Source: Rhodobacter xanthinilyticus (GTDB taxonomy: Bacteria; Pseudomonadota; Alphaproteobacteria; Rhodobacterales; Rhodobacteraceae). From it: 64,000 nt of DNA. The stretch is from contig NZ_CP017781.1 in assembly GCF_001856665.1 (NCBI RefSeq), positions 248,001 through 312,000 of the forward strand, given 5' to 3'. Every line of letters begins with the position of its first letter. The first letter of the stretch is position 1. The notes under the pieces are model-generated. The model was given only the letters and a program-made list of their open reading frames with translations, was not told the origin of the DNA and did no database searches. The position numbers and the translations under genes were made by a program. Below, piece after piece: positions 1-7,939 of the stretch.

Positions 1-1
1 G

Positions 2-205
2 CTGCCGGCGTTTATCAAGACGGTGTCGGTGATGTTCTCGCCGATCACGCTCGACGCCCCGCAAACGATGATCTGGACGGTGACCGCATGGTGCTTCCTG
101 CCTTTGAGCCTGTTGATGCGCGGCCTTGCGATGGGGCGCGTGGCCGGGCTGATCGAGGAAAAACGCCGCATGAGCGCGGGCGAGCAGGGCTATCAGCCGG
201 CCTGA
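2..205 (+). CDS. Partial membrane protein, C-terminal end only
   Basis: This is the 3' end of a gene that begins before the window; the reading frame is open from base 2 to a TGA at 203-205. The visible 67 residues contain one hydrophobic stretch (roughly TMIWTVTAWCFLPLSLLM) and then a basic, hydrophilic tail ending GEQGYQPA. That pattern fits the last membrane segment and cytoplasmic tail of an inner-membrane protein. I do not recognise the family. Its end overlaps the next gene's longest reading frame by about 118 bases, so translation of the two may be coupled or the next start may lie further downstream. Confidence 0.5.
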   Translation: MPAFIKTVSVMFSPITLDAPQTMIWTVTAWCFLPLSLLMRGLAMGRVAGLIEEKRRMSAGEQGYQPA

Positions 206-1254
206 TCGCGGCGCTGCTGGCCGGGCCCGCGGGGGCGGAAGTGCTGCGCGTGGCGACCTGGTCGGCCGAGCTCAGCCGCAAGGGCCCGGGCCTTCTGTGG
301 CGCGATATCGAGAGCGGCAAGGACAAGCAGATCGCCGCCGCGATCGAGGTGATCACCGCGACCGCCCCGGATATCTTGCTGATCACCGGCTTTGACTGGG
401 ATTTCGAGGGCCGGGCTCTGGCGGCTTTCGAGGCGCGGCTGGCGGCGGCGGGGCAGGGCTACCCCTATCGCTTCGCGCCGCCGACGAATGCGGGCCTCGC
501 GACCGGGCTCGATCTCGATGGCAACGGCCGGCTGGGCGAGGGGCGCGATGCGCAGGGCTATGGCCGGTTCACGGGGCAAGGCGGGATGGCGCTGCTCTCG
601 CGGCTGCCGATCGAGACGGAGCGCGCGCGGGATTTCTCGACGCTGGCCTGGCGCGACCTGCCCGGCGCGCTGATCGAGGGCGCGGGGCTCTCGCCCGAGG
701 CGCGCGCGGTGCAGCGCCTCTCGACGGTGGCGCATTGGGATCTGCCCCTGCGGCGCGCGGATGGCTCGGCGCTGCATCTTCTCGCCTTTGCCGCCACGCC
801 GCCGGTGTTCGACGGGCCCGAGGACCGCAACGGCCGGCGCAACCATGATGAGGCGGCGTTCTGGCGGCTTTACCTCGACGGCCGGCTGGGCGAAGCGCCC
901 CCCGCGCCGCCTTTCGTGGTTCTGGGCGATGCCAACCTCGACCCGGCGGATGGCGAGGGCCGCCCCGAGGCGCTCACCGCGCTGCTCGCCGATCCGCGGC
1001 TGCAAGACCCGCGCCCGGCCTCCGCGGGCGGGGCGGCGGCGGCCGACCCGGGCCAGAAGGGCGACCCCGCCCTCGATACCGCCGATTACCCCGACCCGCC
1101 GGGCAATCTGCGGGTGGATTACGTCCTGCCCTCGGCGGGGCTGCGCATCGAAGGCGCCGGGGTCTATTGGCCCGCCCCGGGCGCCCCCGGCGCCGCCGCC
1201 GCCGAGACCGCCTCGCGCCACCGCCTCGTCTGGGTCGATCTCGCCTTTCCCTGA
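88..1254 (+). CDS. Endonuclease/exonuclease/phosphatase family protein, probably exported
   Basis: The protein has the plan of the EEP (DNase I-like) fold. An early strand reads LRVATWSAEL. GDANLDPADG matches the family's GD.N motif. RVDYVLPS near the C-terminus is the usual D-Y-V-L segment, and the end, SRHRLVWVDL, resembles the S.H..V motif with Arg in place of Asp. A hydrophobic segment (about residues 37-50, ending AGPAGAE) looks like a signal peptide, so it probably acts outside the cytoplasm as a phosphodiesterase. The start is uncertain: the only ATG in frame is at 88, inside the preceding gene, which leaves an unusually long charged stretch before the signal. The real start may be a rarer codon near 190-205. 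Confidence 0.75.
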   Translation: MVLPAFEPVDARPCDGARGRADRGKTPHERGRAGLSAGLIAALLAGPAGAEVLRVATWSAELSRKGPGLLWRDIESGKDKQIAAAIEVITATAPDILLITGFDWDFEGRALAAFEARLAAAGQGYPYRFAPPTNAGLATGLDLDGNGRLGEGRDAQGYGRFTGQGGMALLSRLPIETERARDFSTLAWRDLPGALIEGAGLSPEARAVQRLSTVAHWDLPLRRADGSALHLLAFAATPPVFDGPEDRNGRRNHDEAAFWRLYLDGRLGEAPPAPPFVVLGDANLDPADGEGRPEALTALLADPRLQDPRPASAGGAAAADPGQKGDPALDTADYPDPPGNLRVDYVLPSAGLRIEGAGVYWPAPGAPGAAAAETASRHRLVWVDLAFP

Positions 1255-1346
1255 GCCTTTTCGCCCCCTTCGCTTGACCCGGCCTTGACCCGGGGGCGGG
1301 CATTGGATAGGCCGCTTCCAACCCAATAGGCGTTGGAGAAAACGGC

Positions 1347-2450
1347 ATGTCGAACCCCTCTATCCTCATCCTCCCCGGCGATGGCATCGGCCAGGAAGTC
1401 ATGGCTGAGGTGAAAAAGATCATCTCGTGGTATGGCGACAAGCGCGGGCTCGCCTTCGACGTCTCCGAAGACCTCGTGGGCGGCGCGGCCTATGATGTGC
1501 ATGGCGTGCCGCTGGCCGATGCGACGATGGCCAAGGCGCAAGAGGTGGATGCGGTTCTGCTCGGCGCCGTGGGCGGCCCGAAATACGATGTGCTCGATTT
1601 CTCGGTGAAGCCCGAGCGCGGCCTGCTGCGCCTGCGCAAGGAGATGGATCTCTACGCCAACCTCCGCCCCGCGCAATGTTTCGACGCGCTGGCGGATTTC
1701 TCCTCGCTGAAGAAAGACGTGGTCGCGGGCCTCGATATCATGATCGTGCGCGAGCTGACCTCGGGGGTCTATTTCGGCACGCCGCGCGGCATCTTCGAGG
1801 AAAACGGCGAGCGCGTGGGCATCAACACCCAACGTTACACCGAAGCCGAGGTGGAGCGCGTGGCGCGCTCGGCCTTTGAGCTCGCGATGCGCCGCAACAA
1901 GAAGGTCTGCTCGATGGAGAAGGCCAATGTGATGGAATCGGGGATCCTGTGGCGCGAGGTTGTCACCCGCGTCGGCGCCGACTACCCCGAGGTGGAGCTC
2001 TCGCATATGTATGCCGACAACGGCGCGATGCAGCTCGTGCGCTGGCCCAAACAGTTCGACGTGATCGTCACCGACAACCTCTTTGGCGATATCCTCTCGG
2101 ATTGCGCCGCGATGCTGACCGGCTCGCTCGGCATGCTGCCCTCGGCCTCGCTCGGCGCGCCGATGGCGAACGGCCGGCCGAAGGCGATGTATGAGCCCGT
2201 GCACGGCTCGGCCCCCGATATCGCCGGCCAGGGCAAGGCCAACCCGATCGCCTGCATCCTCAGCTTCGCGATGGCGCTGCGCTACAGCTTCGATCAGGGC
2301 GAAGAGGCCACCCGCCTCGAGAAGGCCGTCGAGAAGGTGCTCGCCGATGGCGTGCGCACCGCCGATCTGATGGGCCCGGAGGGCGGCACCCCGGTTTCGA
2401 CCGCGCAGATGGGCGACAAGATCATCGAAGCGCTCGACGCGAGCCTCTGA
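1347..2450 (+). CDS. leuB: 3-isopropylmalate dehydrogenase
   Basis: LeuB carries out the third step of leucine synthesis: NAD-dependent oxidative decarboxylation of 3-isopropylmalate to 2-oxoisocaproate, in the cytoplasm. The 367-residue length is typical. It opens with [10 protein letters not shown] (about 9-18), has [10 protein letters not shown], the active-site K-A-N-V segment (MEKANVMES), a metal-binding [10 protein letters not shown] segment, and the NAD-binding [13 protein letters not shown]. It stands alone, with about 90 bases upstream and a strong hairpin terminator directly after. No other leu genes lie in the window. Confidence 0.97.
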   Translation: MSNPSILILPGDGIGQEVMAEVKKIISWYGDKRGLAFDVSEDLVGGAAYDVHGVPLADATMAKAQEVDAVLLGAVGGPKYDVLDFSVKPERGLLRLRKEMDLYANLRPAQCFDALADFSSLKKDVVAGLDIMIVRELTSGVYFGTPRGIFEENGERVGINTQRYTEAEVERVARSAFELAMRRNKKVCSMEKANVMESGILWREVVTRVGADYPEVELSHMYADNGAMQLVRWPKQFDVIVTDNLFGDILSDCAAMLTGSLGMLPSASLGAPMANGRPKAMYEPVHGSAPDIAGQGKANPIACILSFAMALRYSFDQGEEATRLEKAVEKVLADGVRTADLMGPEGGTPVSTAQMGDKIIEALDASL

Positions 2451-2470
2451 GGCGCGCGAAATTTTCGTGG

Positions 2471-2496
2471 AACGGCGCGGGGTTCCGCGCCGTTTT
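2471..2496 (+). terminator. Rho-independent terminator after leuB
   Basis: A perfect 10-bp stem (AACGGCGCGG, loop GGTT, CCGCGCCGTT) followed by further T residues, 20 bases after the leuB stop. Confidence 0.85.
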
Positions 2497-2557
2497 GCTT
2501 TGCGGGGGTTCCCCTTTTCGCCCGGCTGTGGCTATGTTTGCGATACCGGAGGTGACG

Positions 2558-3538
2558 ATGCAGAGCGCGAAATCCAACGCCAAGGGCGCGGCCTATGCGC
2601 TGCTCGCGATGGCGATCTACGCCAGCCACGACGCGATCGTGAAAACGCTCGGCGAGCGCTATTCCGCGATCCAGATCGTGTTCTTCGCGGCGCTGCTGAG
2701 CTTCCCGCTGATCTCGATGATTCTGCTGCAGGACAAACGCGAGGGCCATCTGCGGCCGATCCATCCCTGGTGGGTGACGCTGCGCGCCACGACCACGGTG
2801 ATCACCGGCGTCTCGGCCTTTTACGCCTTCTCGCATCTGCCGCTCGCGCAGGTCTACCCGATCCTCTTCGCCACGCCGCTCCTGATCACCATCCTCGCGA
2901 TCCCGGTGCTGGGCGAGAAGGTCGGGGCGCATCGCTGGGCGGCGGTGGTGGTCGGGCTGGTGGGCGTGCTGATCGTGGTGCGCCCGGGTCAGGCCGAGCT
3001 CGGCCTTGGCCATCTCTCGGCGATCGTGGCGGCGCTGACCGGGGCGGTGGCGGCGATCTCGGTGCGCAAGATCGGCGGCGATGAGCGCACGGTGGTGCTG
3101 CTCTTGTCGCCGCTGCTGGGCAATATCGCTGCGATGGGGGTGGCGCTGCCGGCGGTCTGGGTGCCGCTCGAGCTTGGCGATATGGGGCTGATGGCGGTGA
3201 TCGCGCTCTTCGGGCTCTTCGCCTCCTTCCTGCAGATCCTCGCCTATCGCGCCGGTGAGGCGGCGATCGTCGCGCCGATGCAATATTCGCAGATCATCTG
3301 GGCGGTGTTCTACGGCTGGTTCCTGTTCGGCGAGCCGGTCGACGGGCCGACGATGCTCGGCGCGGCGGTGGTGATCGCCTCGGGGGTCTATATCGTGTTC
3401 CGCGAGGCGACCGCGAACGCCGGGCAGAACACCCCCGTCCTCGAAACCCGCGGCCGCGCCGAGACGGTGAGCACCCCGCGCGCCTCGCTGATCAGCCGCG
3501 CGCTGGGCCTCGGCGCAAGGAATTCGCGCCGCGGCTGA
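2558..3538 (+). CDS. EamA/DMT-family membrane transporter
   Basis: This is a multi-pass inner-membrane protein with about ten hydrophobic helices in two repeated EamA halves, typical of drug/metabolite or amino-acid exporters. Each half ends with the family pattern of a helix, a G-E segment (VLGEKVGAHRWAAVVVGLVG and FLFGEPVDGPTMLGAAVV) and a final helix. The last 40 or so residues form a hydrophilic cytoplasmic tail. The ATG at 2558 is preferred over an in-frame ATG at 2495 because GGAGGTG stands just before it and because 2495 falls inside the leuB terminator. The substrate cannot be read from the sequence. Confidence 0.88.
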   Translation: MQSAKSNAKGAAYALLAMAIYASHDAIVKTLGERYSAIQIVFFAALLSFPLISMILLQDKREGHLRPIHPWWVTLRATTTVITGVSAFYAFSHLPLAQVYPILFATPLLITILAIPVLGEKVGAHRWAAVVVGLVGVLIVVRPGQAELGLGHLSAIVAALTGAVAAISVRKIGGDERTVVLLLSPLLGNIAAMGVALPAVWVPLELGDMGLMAVIALFGLFASFLQILAYRAGEAAIVAPMQYSQIIWAVFYGWFLFGEPVDGPTMLGAAVVIASGVYIVFREATANAGQNTPVLETRGRAETVSTPRASLISRALGLGARNSRRG

Positions 3539-3598
3539 ATTTGCGCAATTACCCCCTTGCAAATGCCGCGCCGGTTGGGTAGTTCCCGCCCACACGGT

Positions 3599-3675
3599 CG
3601 GAGCGTAGCGCAGCCTGGTAGCGCACCTGCTTCGGGAGCAGGGGGTCGGAGGTTCGAATCCTCTCGCTCCGACCA
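3599..3675 (+). tRNA. tRNA-Pro (anticodon CGG)
   Basis: A 77-base cloverleaf with CCA encoded. The acceptor stem CGGAGCG pairs with CGCTCCG. The anticodon stem CCTGC/GCAGG encloses TTCGGGA, giving anticodon CGG (reads CCG, proline). The T-arm is GGAGG-TTCGAAT-CCTCT. Confidence 0.96.
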
Positions 3676-3700
3676 ATTTTCCCGCATCTTCTTGCACATG

Positions 3701-3733
3701 GCCTTGCCCTTCGGTTCCGAAGGCAGGGCTTTT
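3701..3733 (+). terminator. Probable terminator after tRNA-Pro
   Basis: GCCTTGCCCTTCGG pairs, with one bulge and one G-T pair, with CCGAAGGCAGGGC across a two-base loop, followed by TTTTC. It lies 25 bases beyond the tRNA. Confidence 0.7.
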
Positions 3734-3800
3734 CGGCGTTCCGGGCCCCGTGCGGTTCTGCGCGCGGTTCCGGGCTCTGGGGGCCGCTATCCCGGCCGTC

Positions 3801-3835
3801 TTGATTTAATAGACGGGATGGTCTATTAAATCGGC
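3801..3835 (+). promoter_or_regulatory. acuR promoter and AcuR operator; leaderless start
   Basis: A perfect inverted repeat, GATTTAATAGAC (3803-3814) and GTCTATTAAATC (3821-3832) with six bases between, ends three bases before the acuR ATG. Overlaid on it is a promoter-like pair: TTGATT (3801-3806), 17 bases, TATTAA (3824-3829). A transcript starting seven bases after that -10 box would begin at the A of the ATG. No Shine-Dalgarno sequence is present. The layout fits an autorepressed, leaderless transcript, as reported for the equivalent Rhodobacter sphaeroides operon. Confidence 0.75.
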
Positions 3836-4486
3836 ATGACCGCCACAGACCCGCTTGCCCAAAAGCCTCGCCGCGGCCGCCCGCGGGCCGCGCCCGACGC
3901 CTCGCAAACGCGTCAGGCGCTGATCCGCGCCGGGCTCGCGCATCTGACCGAGCGCGGATATTCCTCGGTCGGGGTCGACGAGATCCTCGCGGGCGCGAAA
4001 ATTCCCAAGGGCAGCTTCTACCACCACTTCCGCAGCAAGGCCGATTTCGGTCTCGCGCTGATTGCGGCCTATGACAGCTATTTCGCCCGCCTTCTCGATC
4101 GGGCTTTCCTCGCGGATGGCCCGACGCCCCTGGAGCGGCTGCGCCGGTTCACCCGCATGGCCGAGGACGGTATGGCGCGCCACGGCTTCCGGCGCGGATG
4201 TCTCGTCGGCAACCTCGGGCAGGAGATGGGCGCCTTGCCGGACGATTTTCGCGGCGCGCTCATCGCGGTTCTGGAGCGATGGCAAAGCCGCACGGCGCGG
4301 CTGTTGCGCGAGGCGCAGGCCTGCGGCGAGCTCGGCGCCGCGCAGGATCCCGACCGCCTTGCCGAGGCCTTCTGGATCGGCTGGGAGGGCGCGATCTTGC
4401 GCGCCAAGCTCGAGCTGCGCGCCGATCCGCTGCGCAGTTTCACCACCACATTCGTCCGCCTCTTCGAGACGCGGACCCCGGACTGA
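3836..4486 (+). CDS. acuR: TetR-family repressor AcuR of the DMSP/acrylate operon
   Basis: AcuR is the repressor of DMSP and acrylate breakdown genes; it is known to respond to acrylate. The 216-residue protein has a TetR helix-turn-helix at about residues 22-68 (ERGYSSVGVDEILAGAKIPKGSFYHHFRSKADF) followed by a helical ligand-binding domain with the TetR_C-like FRRGCLVGNLGQEMG segment. The basic N-terminus (KPRRGRPRA) is typical. It is the first gene of acuR-acuI-dddL, separated from acuI by 15 bases, and its ATG directly follows the palindromic operator. The family assignment is certain; the AcuR name rests on the two downstream genes. Confidence 0.93.
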   Translation: MTATDPLAQKPRRGRPRAAPDASQTRQALIRAGLAHLTERGYSSVGVDEILAGAKIPKGSFYHHFRSKADFGLALIAAYDSYFARLLDRAFLADGPTPLERLRRFTRMAEDGMARHGFRRGCLVGNLGQEMGALPDDFRGALIAVLERWQSRTARLLREAQACGELGAAQDPDRLAEAFWIGWEGAILRAKLELRADPLRSFTTTFVRLFETRTPD

Positions 4487-4501
4487 CGCAGGGAGAGGAC
4501 C

Positions 4502-5482
4502 ATGAAAGCCATACTGATCGAGAAAGCCGAAGACACGCAGGCCGTTTCGCTGACCGATGTCGCCGAGGACCAGCTGCCCGAGGGCGATGTGCTCGTCGAG
4601 GTCGCCTATTCGACGCTGAACTACAAGGATGCGCTCGCGATCACCGGCAAGGCGCCGGTCGTGCGGCGCTTCCCGATGGTGCCGGGGATCGATTTCACGG
4701 GCACCGTGGCCGAGAGCCGCCATGCCGATTTCAAGCCGGGCGATCGGGTCATCCTGAATGGCTGGGGCGTGGGGGAGACGCATTGGGGCGGGCTGGCCGA
4801 ACGGGCGCGGGTTCGCGGCGACTGGCTCGTGCCGCTGCCCGCCTCGCTCGATCTGCGGCAGGCCGCGGCGATCGGCACGGCGGGGTATACGGCCATGCTC
4901 TGCGTTCTGGCGCTCGAGCGGCACGGTGTCCGGCCCGGCGACGGCGAGATCGTCGTGAGCGGCGCCGCCGGCGGTGTCGGCAGCGTGGCGGTGGCGCTTC
5001 TGGCCGCGCAGGGCTACGAGGTCGCGGCGGTCACCGGGCGCGCCGCCGAGGCGGACTATCTGCGCGGCCTCGGCGCCGCTTCGGTGATCGACCGCAGCGA
5101 GCTGACCGGCAAGGTCCGGCCTCTGGGGCGCGAGCGCTGGGCCGGCGGCATCGATGTCGCGGGCAGCACGGTGCTCGCGAACATGCTCTCGATGATGAAA
5201 TACCGCGGCGTGGTTGCGGCCTGCGGTCTGGCGGCGGGGATGGATCTGCCCGCCTCGGTGGCGCCCTTCATCCTGCGCGGCGTGACGCTCGCCGGGGTCG
5301 ATAGCGTCATGTGCCCCAAGCCCGACCGCCTCGCCGCCTGGGCGCGGCTCGCCCGCGATCTCGATCTGGCCAAGCTCGAGGAGATGACGACCGAACTCGC
5401 CTTCGCCGAGGTCATCGACACCGCGCCGAAATTCCTCGACGGGGCGGTGCGCGGCCGCATCGTCATCCCGGTCACCCCCTGA
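4502..5482 (+). CDS. acuI: Acrylyl-CoA reductase (NADPH), AcuI
   Basis: AcuI is a medium-chain (MDR) oxidoreductase that reduces toxic acryloyl-CoA to propionyl-CoA with NADPH, clearing the acrylate released by DMSP lyase. The 326-residue protein opens with [11 protein letters not shown], carries [10 protein letters not shown] and the GIDFTGTV segment of this YhdH-like branch, and has the nucleotide-binding [13 protein letters not shown] loop at about 158-170. It has no zinc-binding cysteine cluster, as expected for this group. GGGAGAGG precedes the start, so unlike acuR it has a normal ribosome-binding site. Confidence 0.95.
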   Translation: MKAILIEKAEDTQAVSLTDVAEDQLPEGDVLVEVAYSTLNYKDALAITGKAPVVRRFPMVPGIDFTGTVAESRHADFKPGDRVILNGWGVGETHWGGLAERARVRGDWLVPLPASLDLRQAAAIGTAGYTAMLCVLALERHGVRPGDGEIVVSGAAGGVGSVAVALLAAQGYEVAAVTGRAAEADYLRGLGAASVIDRSELTGKVRPLGRERWAGGIDVAGSTVLANMLSMMKYRGVVAACGLAAGMDLPASVAPFILRGVTLAGVDSVMCPKPDRLAAWARLARDLDLAKLEEMTTELAFAEVIDTAPKFLDGAVRGRIVIPVTP

Positions 5483-5538
5483 CCCGCCGGGAGAGCGCCG
5501 GATGCCGCCCCCCGACCGATTGCGCACAAGGGCCGCGC

Positions 5539-6225
5539 CTGACGGATTGCCCCGACTGGCTCTACCTGCTTGAGGAGTTCGACGCGCTCTACCGGCAGGG
5601 CTCGGCGGGGGGCAGCGGGCCGATCCGCGCGCATCGCAAACGCGTGCGCGACGCGCTTGCGATGATCCTCGATGCCAACCCCGAGATCTCGGGGCGCCCG
5701 CCCGAGGTCAAGCCGGTCACGGCCCATCTCGGCCGTGCGCTCGATCTTGGCGAACGGGGCGCGGGGCAGGGCCTGTCGCGGGCGCTGGCGCGGGTCGCCG
5801 ACGGGCTCACTTGGGAATATGGCTATGAGAAGGTTCCGAAGGCGCTCGCGCGCAAATATGCCTATTGCGAGATCCTCGGGCCGCGGGGGCCGATCCGCGC
5901 CGAGCGGCTGATCCTCGGCTTTGTGCTCTTCGCGCCGGGCACCACCTACCCGCAACACAGCCACAAGGAGATCGAGGAGAGCTATATCTCGGTCGCGGGG
6001 GCCTGGTCCCAGAACGATGCGGCCGTCCATGCGCCGGGGTCGCTGATCTTCAACCGGCCGGGCCTCGAACACCGGATCACCACCGACGAGCTGAGCCCCT
6101 GCCTGCTGGCCTATGCCTGGATCGGGCCGGAAGCGCGGCTGAGCCAGCCGGGCATGAAGCTCAGCTCGCCGCGCCGGTCTCCTTCTCGAGCAGCCCCTGC
6201 AACAGCGCTATCCGACGCGCGGTGA
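5539..6225 (+). CDS. dddL: DMSP lyase DddL (cupin); start codon unclear, possible frameshift
   Basis: DddL cleaves dimethylsulfoniopropionate into dimethyl sulfide and acrylate. The cupin motif is clear: TYPQHSHKEIEESY holds the metal-binding His-His-Glu and catalytic Tyr, and NRPGLEHRITT holds the last His. PDWLYLLEEFDALY is a typical N-terminus. The reading frame has no ATG or GTG nearby; the coordinate given is an in-frame CTG after AAGGG. The best start by signal is ATG 5502 with GGGAG upstream, but it is one base out of frame. One base too many in the C6 run (5508-5513) or the C4 run just before GACTGG would explain this. The 3' end overlaps the convergent gene by 65 bases. Confidence 0.88.
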   Translation: MTDCPDWLYLLEEFDALYRQGSAGGSGPIRAHRKRVRDALAMILDANPEISGRPPEVKPVTAHLGRALDLGERGAGQGLSRALARVADGLTWEYGYEKVPKALARKYAYCEILGPRGPIRAERLILGFVLFAPGTTYPQHSHKEIEESYISVAGAWSQNDAAVHAPGSLIFNRPGLEHRITTDELSPCLLAYAWIGPEARLSQPGMKLSSPRRSPSRAAPATALSDAR

Positions 6226-6781
6226 AATCGCCCGGCCGGAGCGTGAGGCCCGAGATCGCGCGCACGAAGAACTGCCGAAACCCCGCGCGGGTCTCGCACC
6301 AGGCCAGCAGTTTCACGCCCTGCGGCGGATGCACGAGCGCAAGCGGCAAGACCTCGCGGGTGGTTTGGGCGCCGGAAAGATCGGTGTAGTCGAAGGCCAC
6401 CGGCGCGCAAGCCCGGATCGCCCCGTGCAGCGCGGCCAGATCGGCCTCGGCCGCCGCGGGCAGGCCCTCGGGCCACCAGGCCGAGGGGCGCACATCGAGC
6501 AACTGATAGAGCCGGCCGAGCAGCGCCGCCTCGGGATCGGTGTCGCCGAGCCGCGCCAGAGCGGCCTGCGCCGCCGCCGCACCGACGGGATCGCCCCGAT
6601 GCGCCGCCAGCGCAAACCCGCGCAGCGCCGCGTCGCGCAGATCGGCATCGAGCGCGGCCGGCGCGGGGCCCGCCGCCGCCGCCCGCCCGCCAAACCCCAA
6701 CGCCGCCACCCCCGCCAGCCGCGCGCCAAGCGCTCGGCGGGTCAGAACCGGAAACCGGGAACGCGCGTCTTGCGACCACAT
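6161..6781 (-). CDS. WYL-domain-like protein with an N-terminal export signal
   Basis: The C-terminal half (about residues 126-190) resembles a WYL ligand-sensing domain: VAFDYTDLSGAQTTREVLPLAL, then KLLAWCETRAGFRQFFVRAISGL, in the place of the family's W-Y-L...C..R..FR..RI core. WYL domains normally sit behind a DNA-binding domain in cytoplasmic regulators, but this protein has none. Instead residues 1-37 look like a Tat-style signal: twin Arg at 15-16, a hydrophobic stretch at 22-31 and an A-A-A cleavage region. ATG 6781 is chosen because GGAGGG lies eight bases upstream. It is divergent from a WYL regulator gene. An exported WYL-like protein is unusual; the export claim is inference. Confidence 0.65.
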   Translation of the reverse strand: MWSQDARSRFPVLTRRALGARLAGVAALGFGGRAAAAGPAPAALDADLRDAALRGFALAAHRGDPVGAAAAQAALARLGDTDPEAALLGRLYQLLDVRPSAWWPEGLPAAAEADLAALHGAIRACAPVAFDYTDLSGAQTTREVLPLALVHPPQGVKLLAWCETRAGFRQFFVRAISGLTLRPGDFTARRIALLQGLLEKETGAAS

Positions 6782-6865
6782 GATGATCACCCTCCTTGGA
6801 CCGGATCCGCGGGGGGAATCGCCTCGACAGACCCGGCGATCAGCTTTAGCCTCAAAGGGTGTCAA

Positions 6866-7862
6866 ATGCTGGCGGGGTGGCTCTTGTCCTTTTCCAAAGC
6901 GCAGGATCTGATCCGCCTGGCCCGGCTCGCGGCGGCGCGGGGGGCTCTCCTTGCAAGACATCATGGAGGAATTCGGCGTTTCGCACCGCACCGCGCAGCG
7001 GATGACCGATGCGCTCGAGGACAGCTTCGCCAATGTCGCGCGCCTTGACGGCGAGGATCGCAAGCGGCGCTGGCGGATCGAGGCGCCGGGGCTCGACCGG
7101 CTGCAACCGCGCCCGGAGCCCGCGCTCGAGGCGCTCGAGATCGCCGAGCGCGAGGCGGCGAGCACGGGCCGGCTGCGGCACCGGCAGGCGCTCGCCGATC
7201 TGCGCGAAACGCTCCTCGCGCGGCTCACCCCCCGCGACGCCGCGCGCGCGGAGGCCGATGCCGAGGCGGTGCTCTCGGCTCTGGCGAGCGTCACCCGCCC
7301 GGGGCCAAAGGTCAGCCTCGCCCCCGATCTGCTCGATGCGATCACCGAATCCCTGCGCGGCCCGTTCCGGCTGCGGGTCAGATACAAGAGCGCAGACACC
7401 GCGCCGCGGATCCTCGAACCCCATGGCGTCCTGATGGGCCACCGCACCTATCTCGTTGCGCGCGACCCGGCCAAGGGCGGCTCGATCCGCAGCTTTCGCC
7501 TCGATCAGATCCTCACCGCCGAGGTGCTCGACGAGAGCTTTGCGATGGAGCGCGGCTTCTCGATGGAGCGGTTCGCGGCGCAATCCTTTGGCGTCTGGCA
7601 GGATCCGGCGCAATTTGGCGAGGTGGTCTGGCGGTTCTCGCCCAAGGCGGCGAGCCGCGCCGCGGGCTTCCGGTTTCACCCCTCGCAGGTGCTCGAGCCG
7701 CAACCCGACGGCGGGCTGATCGTGCGCTTTCAGGCGGCGGGATGGCTGGAAATGGCCTGGCATCTCTACCAATGGGGCGATGCGGTCGAGGTCTTGGCGC
7801 CCGAGGGCCTGCGCGCTCTCGTCGAGGGGCACCGGCGATCGGATTTCACCGCGATGCCCTGA
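6866..7862 (+). pseudogene. YafY-type HTH/WYL transcriptional regulator, apparent frameshift in a G6 run
   Basis: A DeoR/YafY-like helix-turn-helix regulator with a WYL domain, probably sensing a ligand through it. The main frame (TTG 6951 to 7862) carries QDIMEEFGVSHRTAQRMTDALE, half of the HTH, and a WYL domain (residues about 130-215, with HRTYLVARD and RSFRLDQI). The missing N-terminus, SFSKAQDLIRLARLAAARG, lies in another frame from ATG 6866 (or TTG 6884). The two frames join exactly if the G run at 6939-6944 had five rather than six G. This is either a sequencing error or a real inactivating or phase-variable indel. The gene is divergent from the exported WYL-like protein. Confidence 0.75.
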
Positions 7863-7939
7863 GCGGGCGGGCTGGCTTGCAGATTGCCCCCGCATGGCGG
7901 ATGATGCGGCGGCACTATCCCCGGAGCATTCGCAATCCC

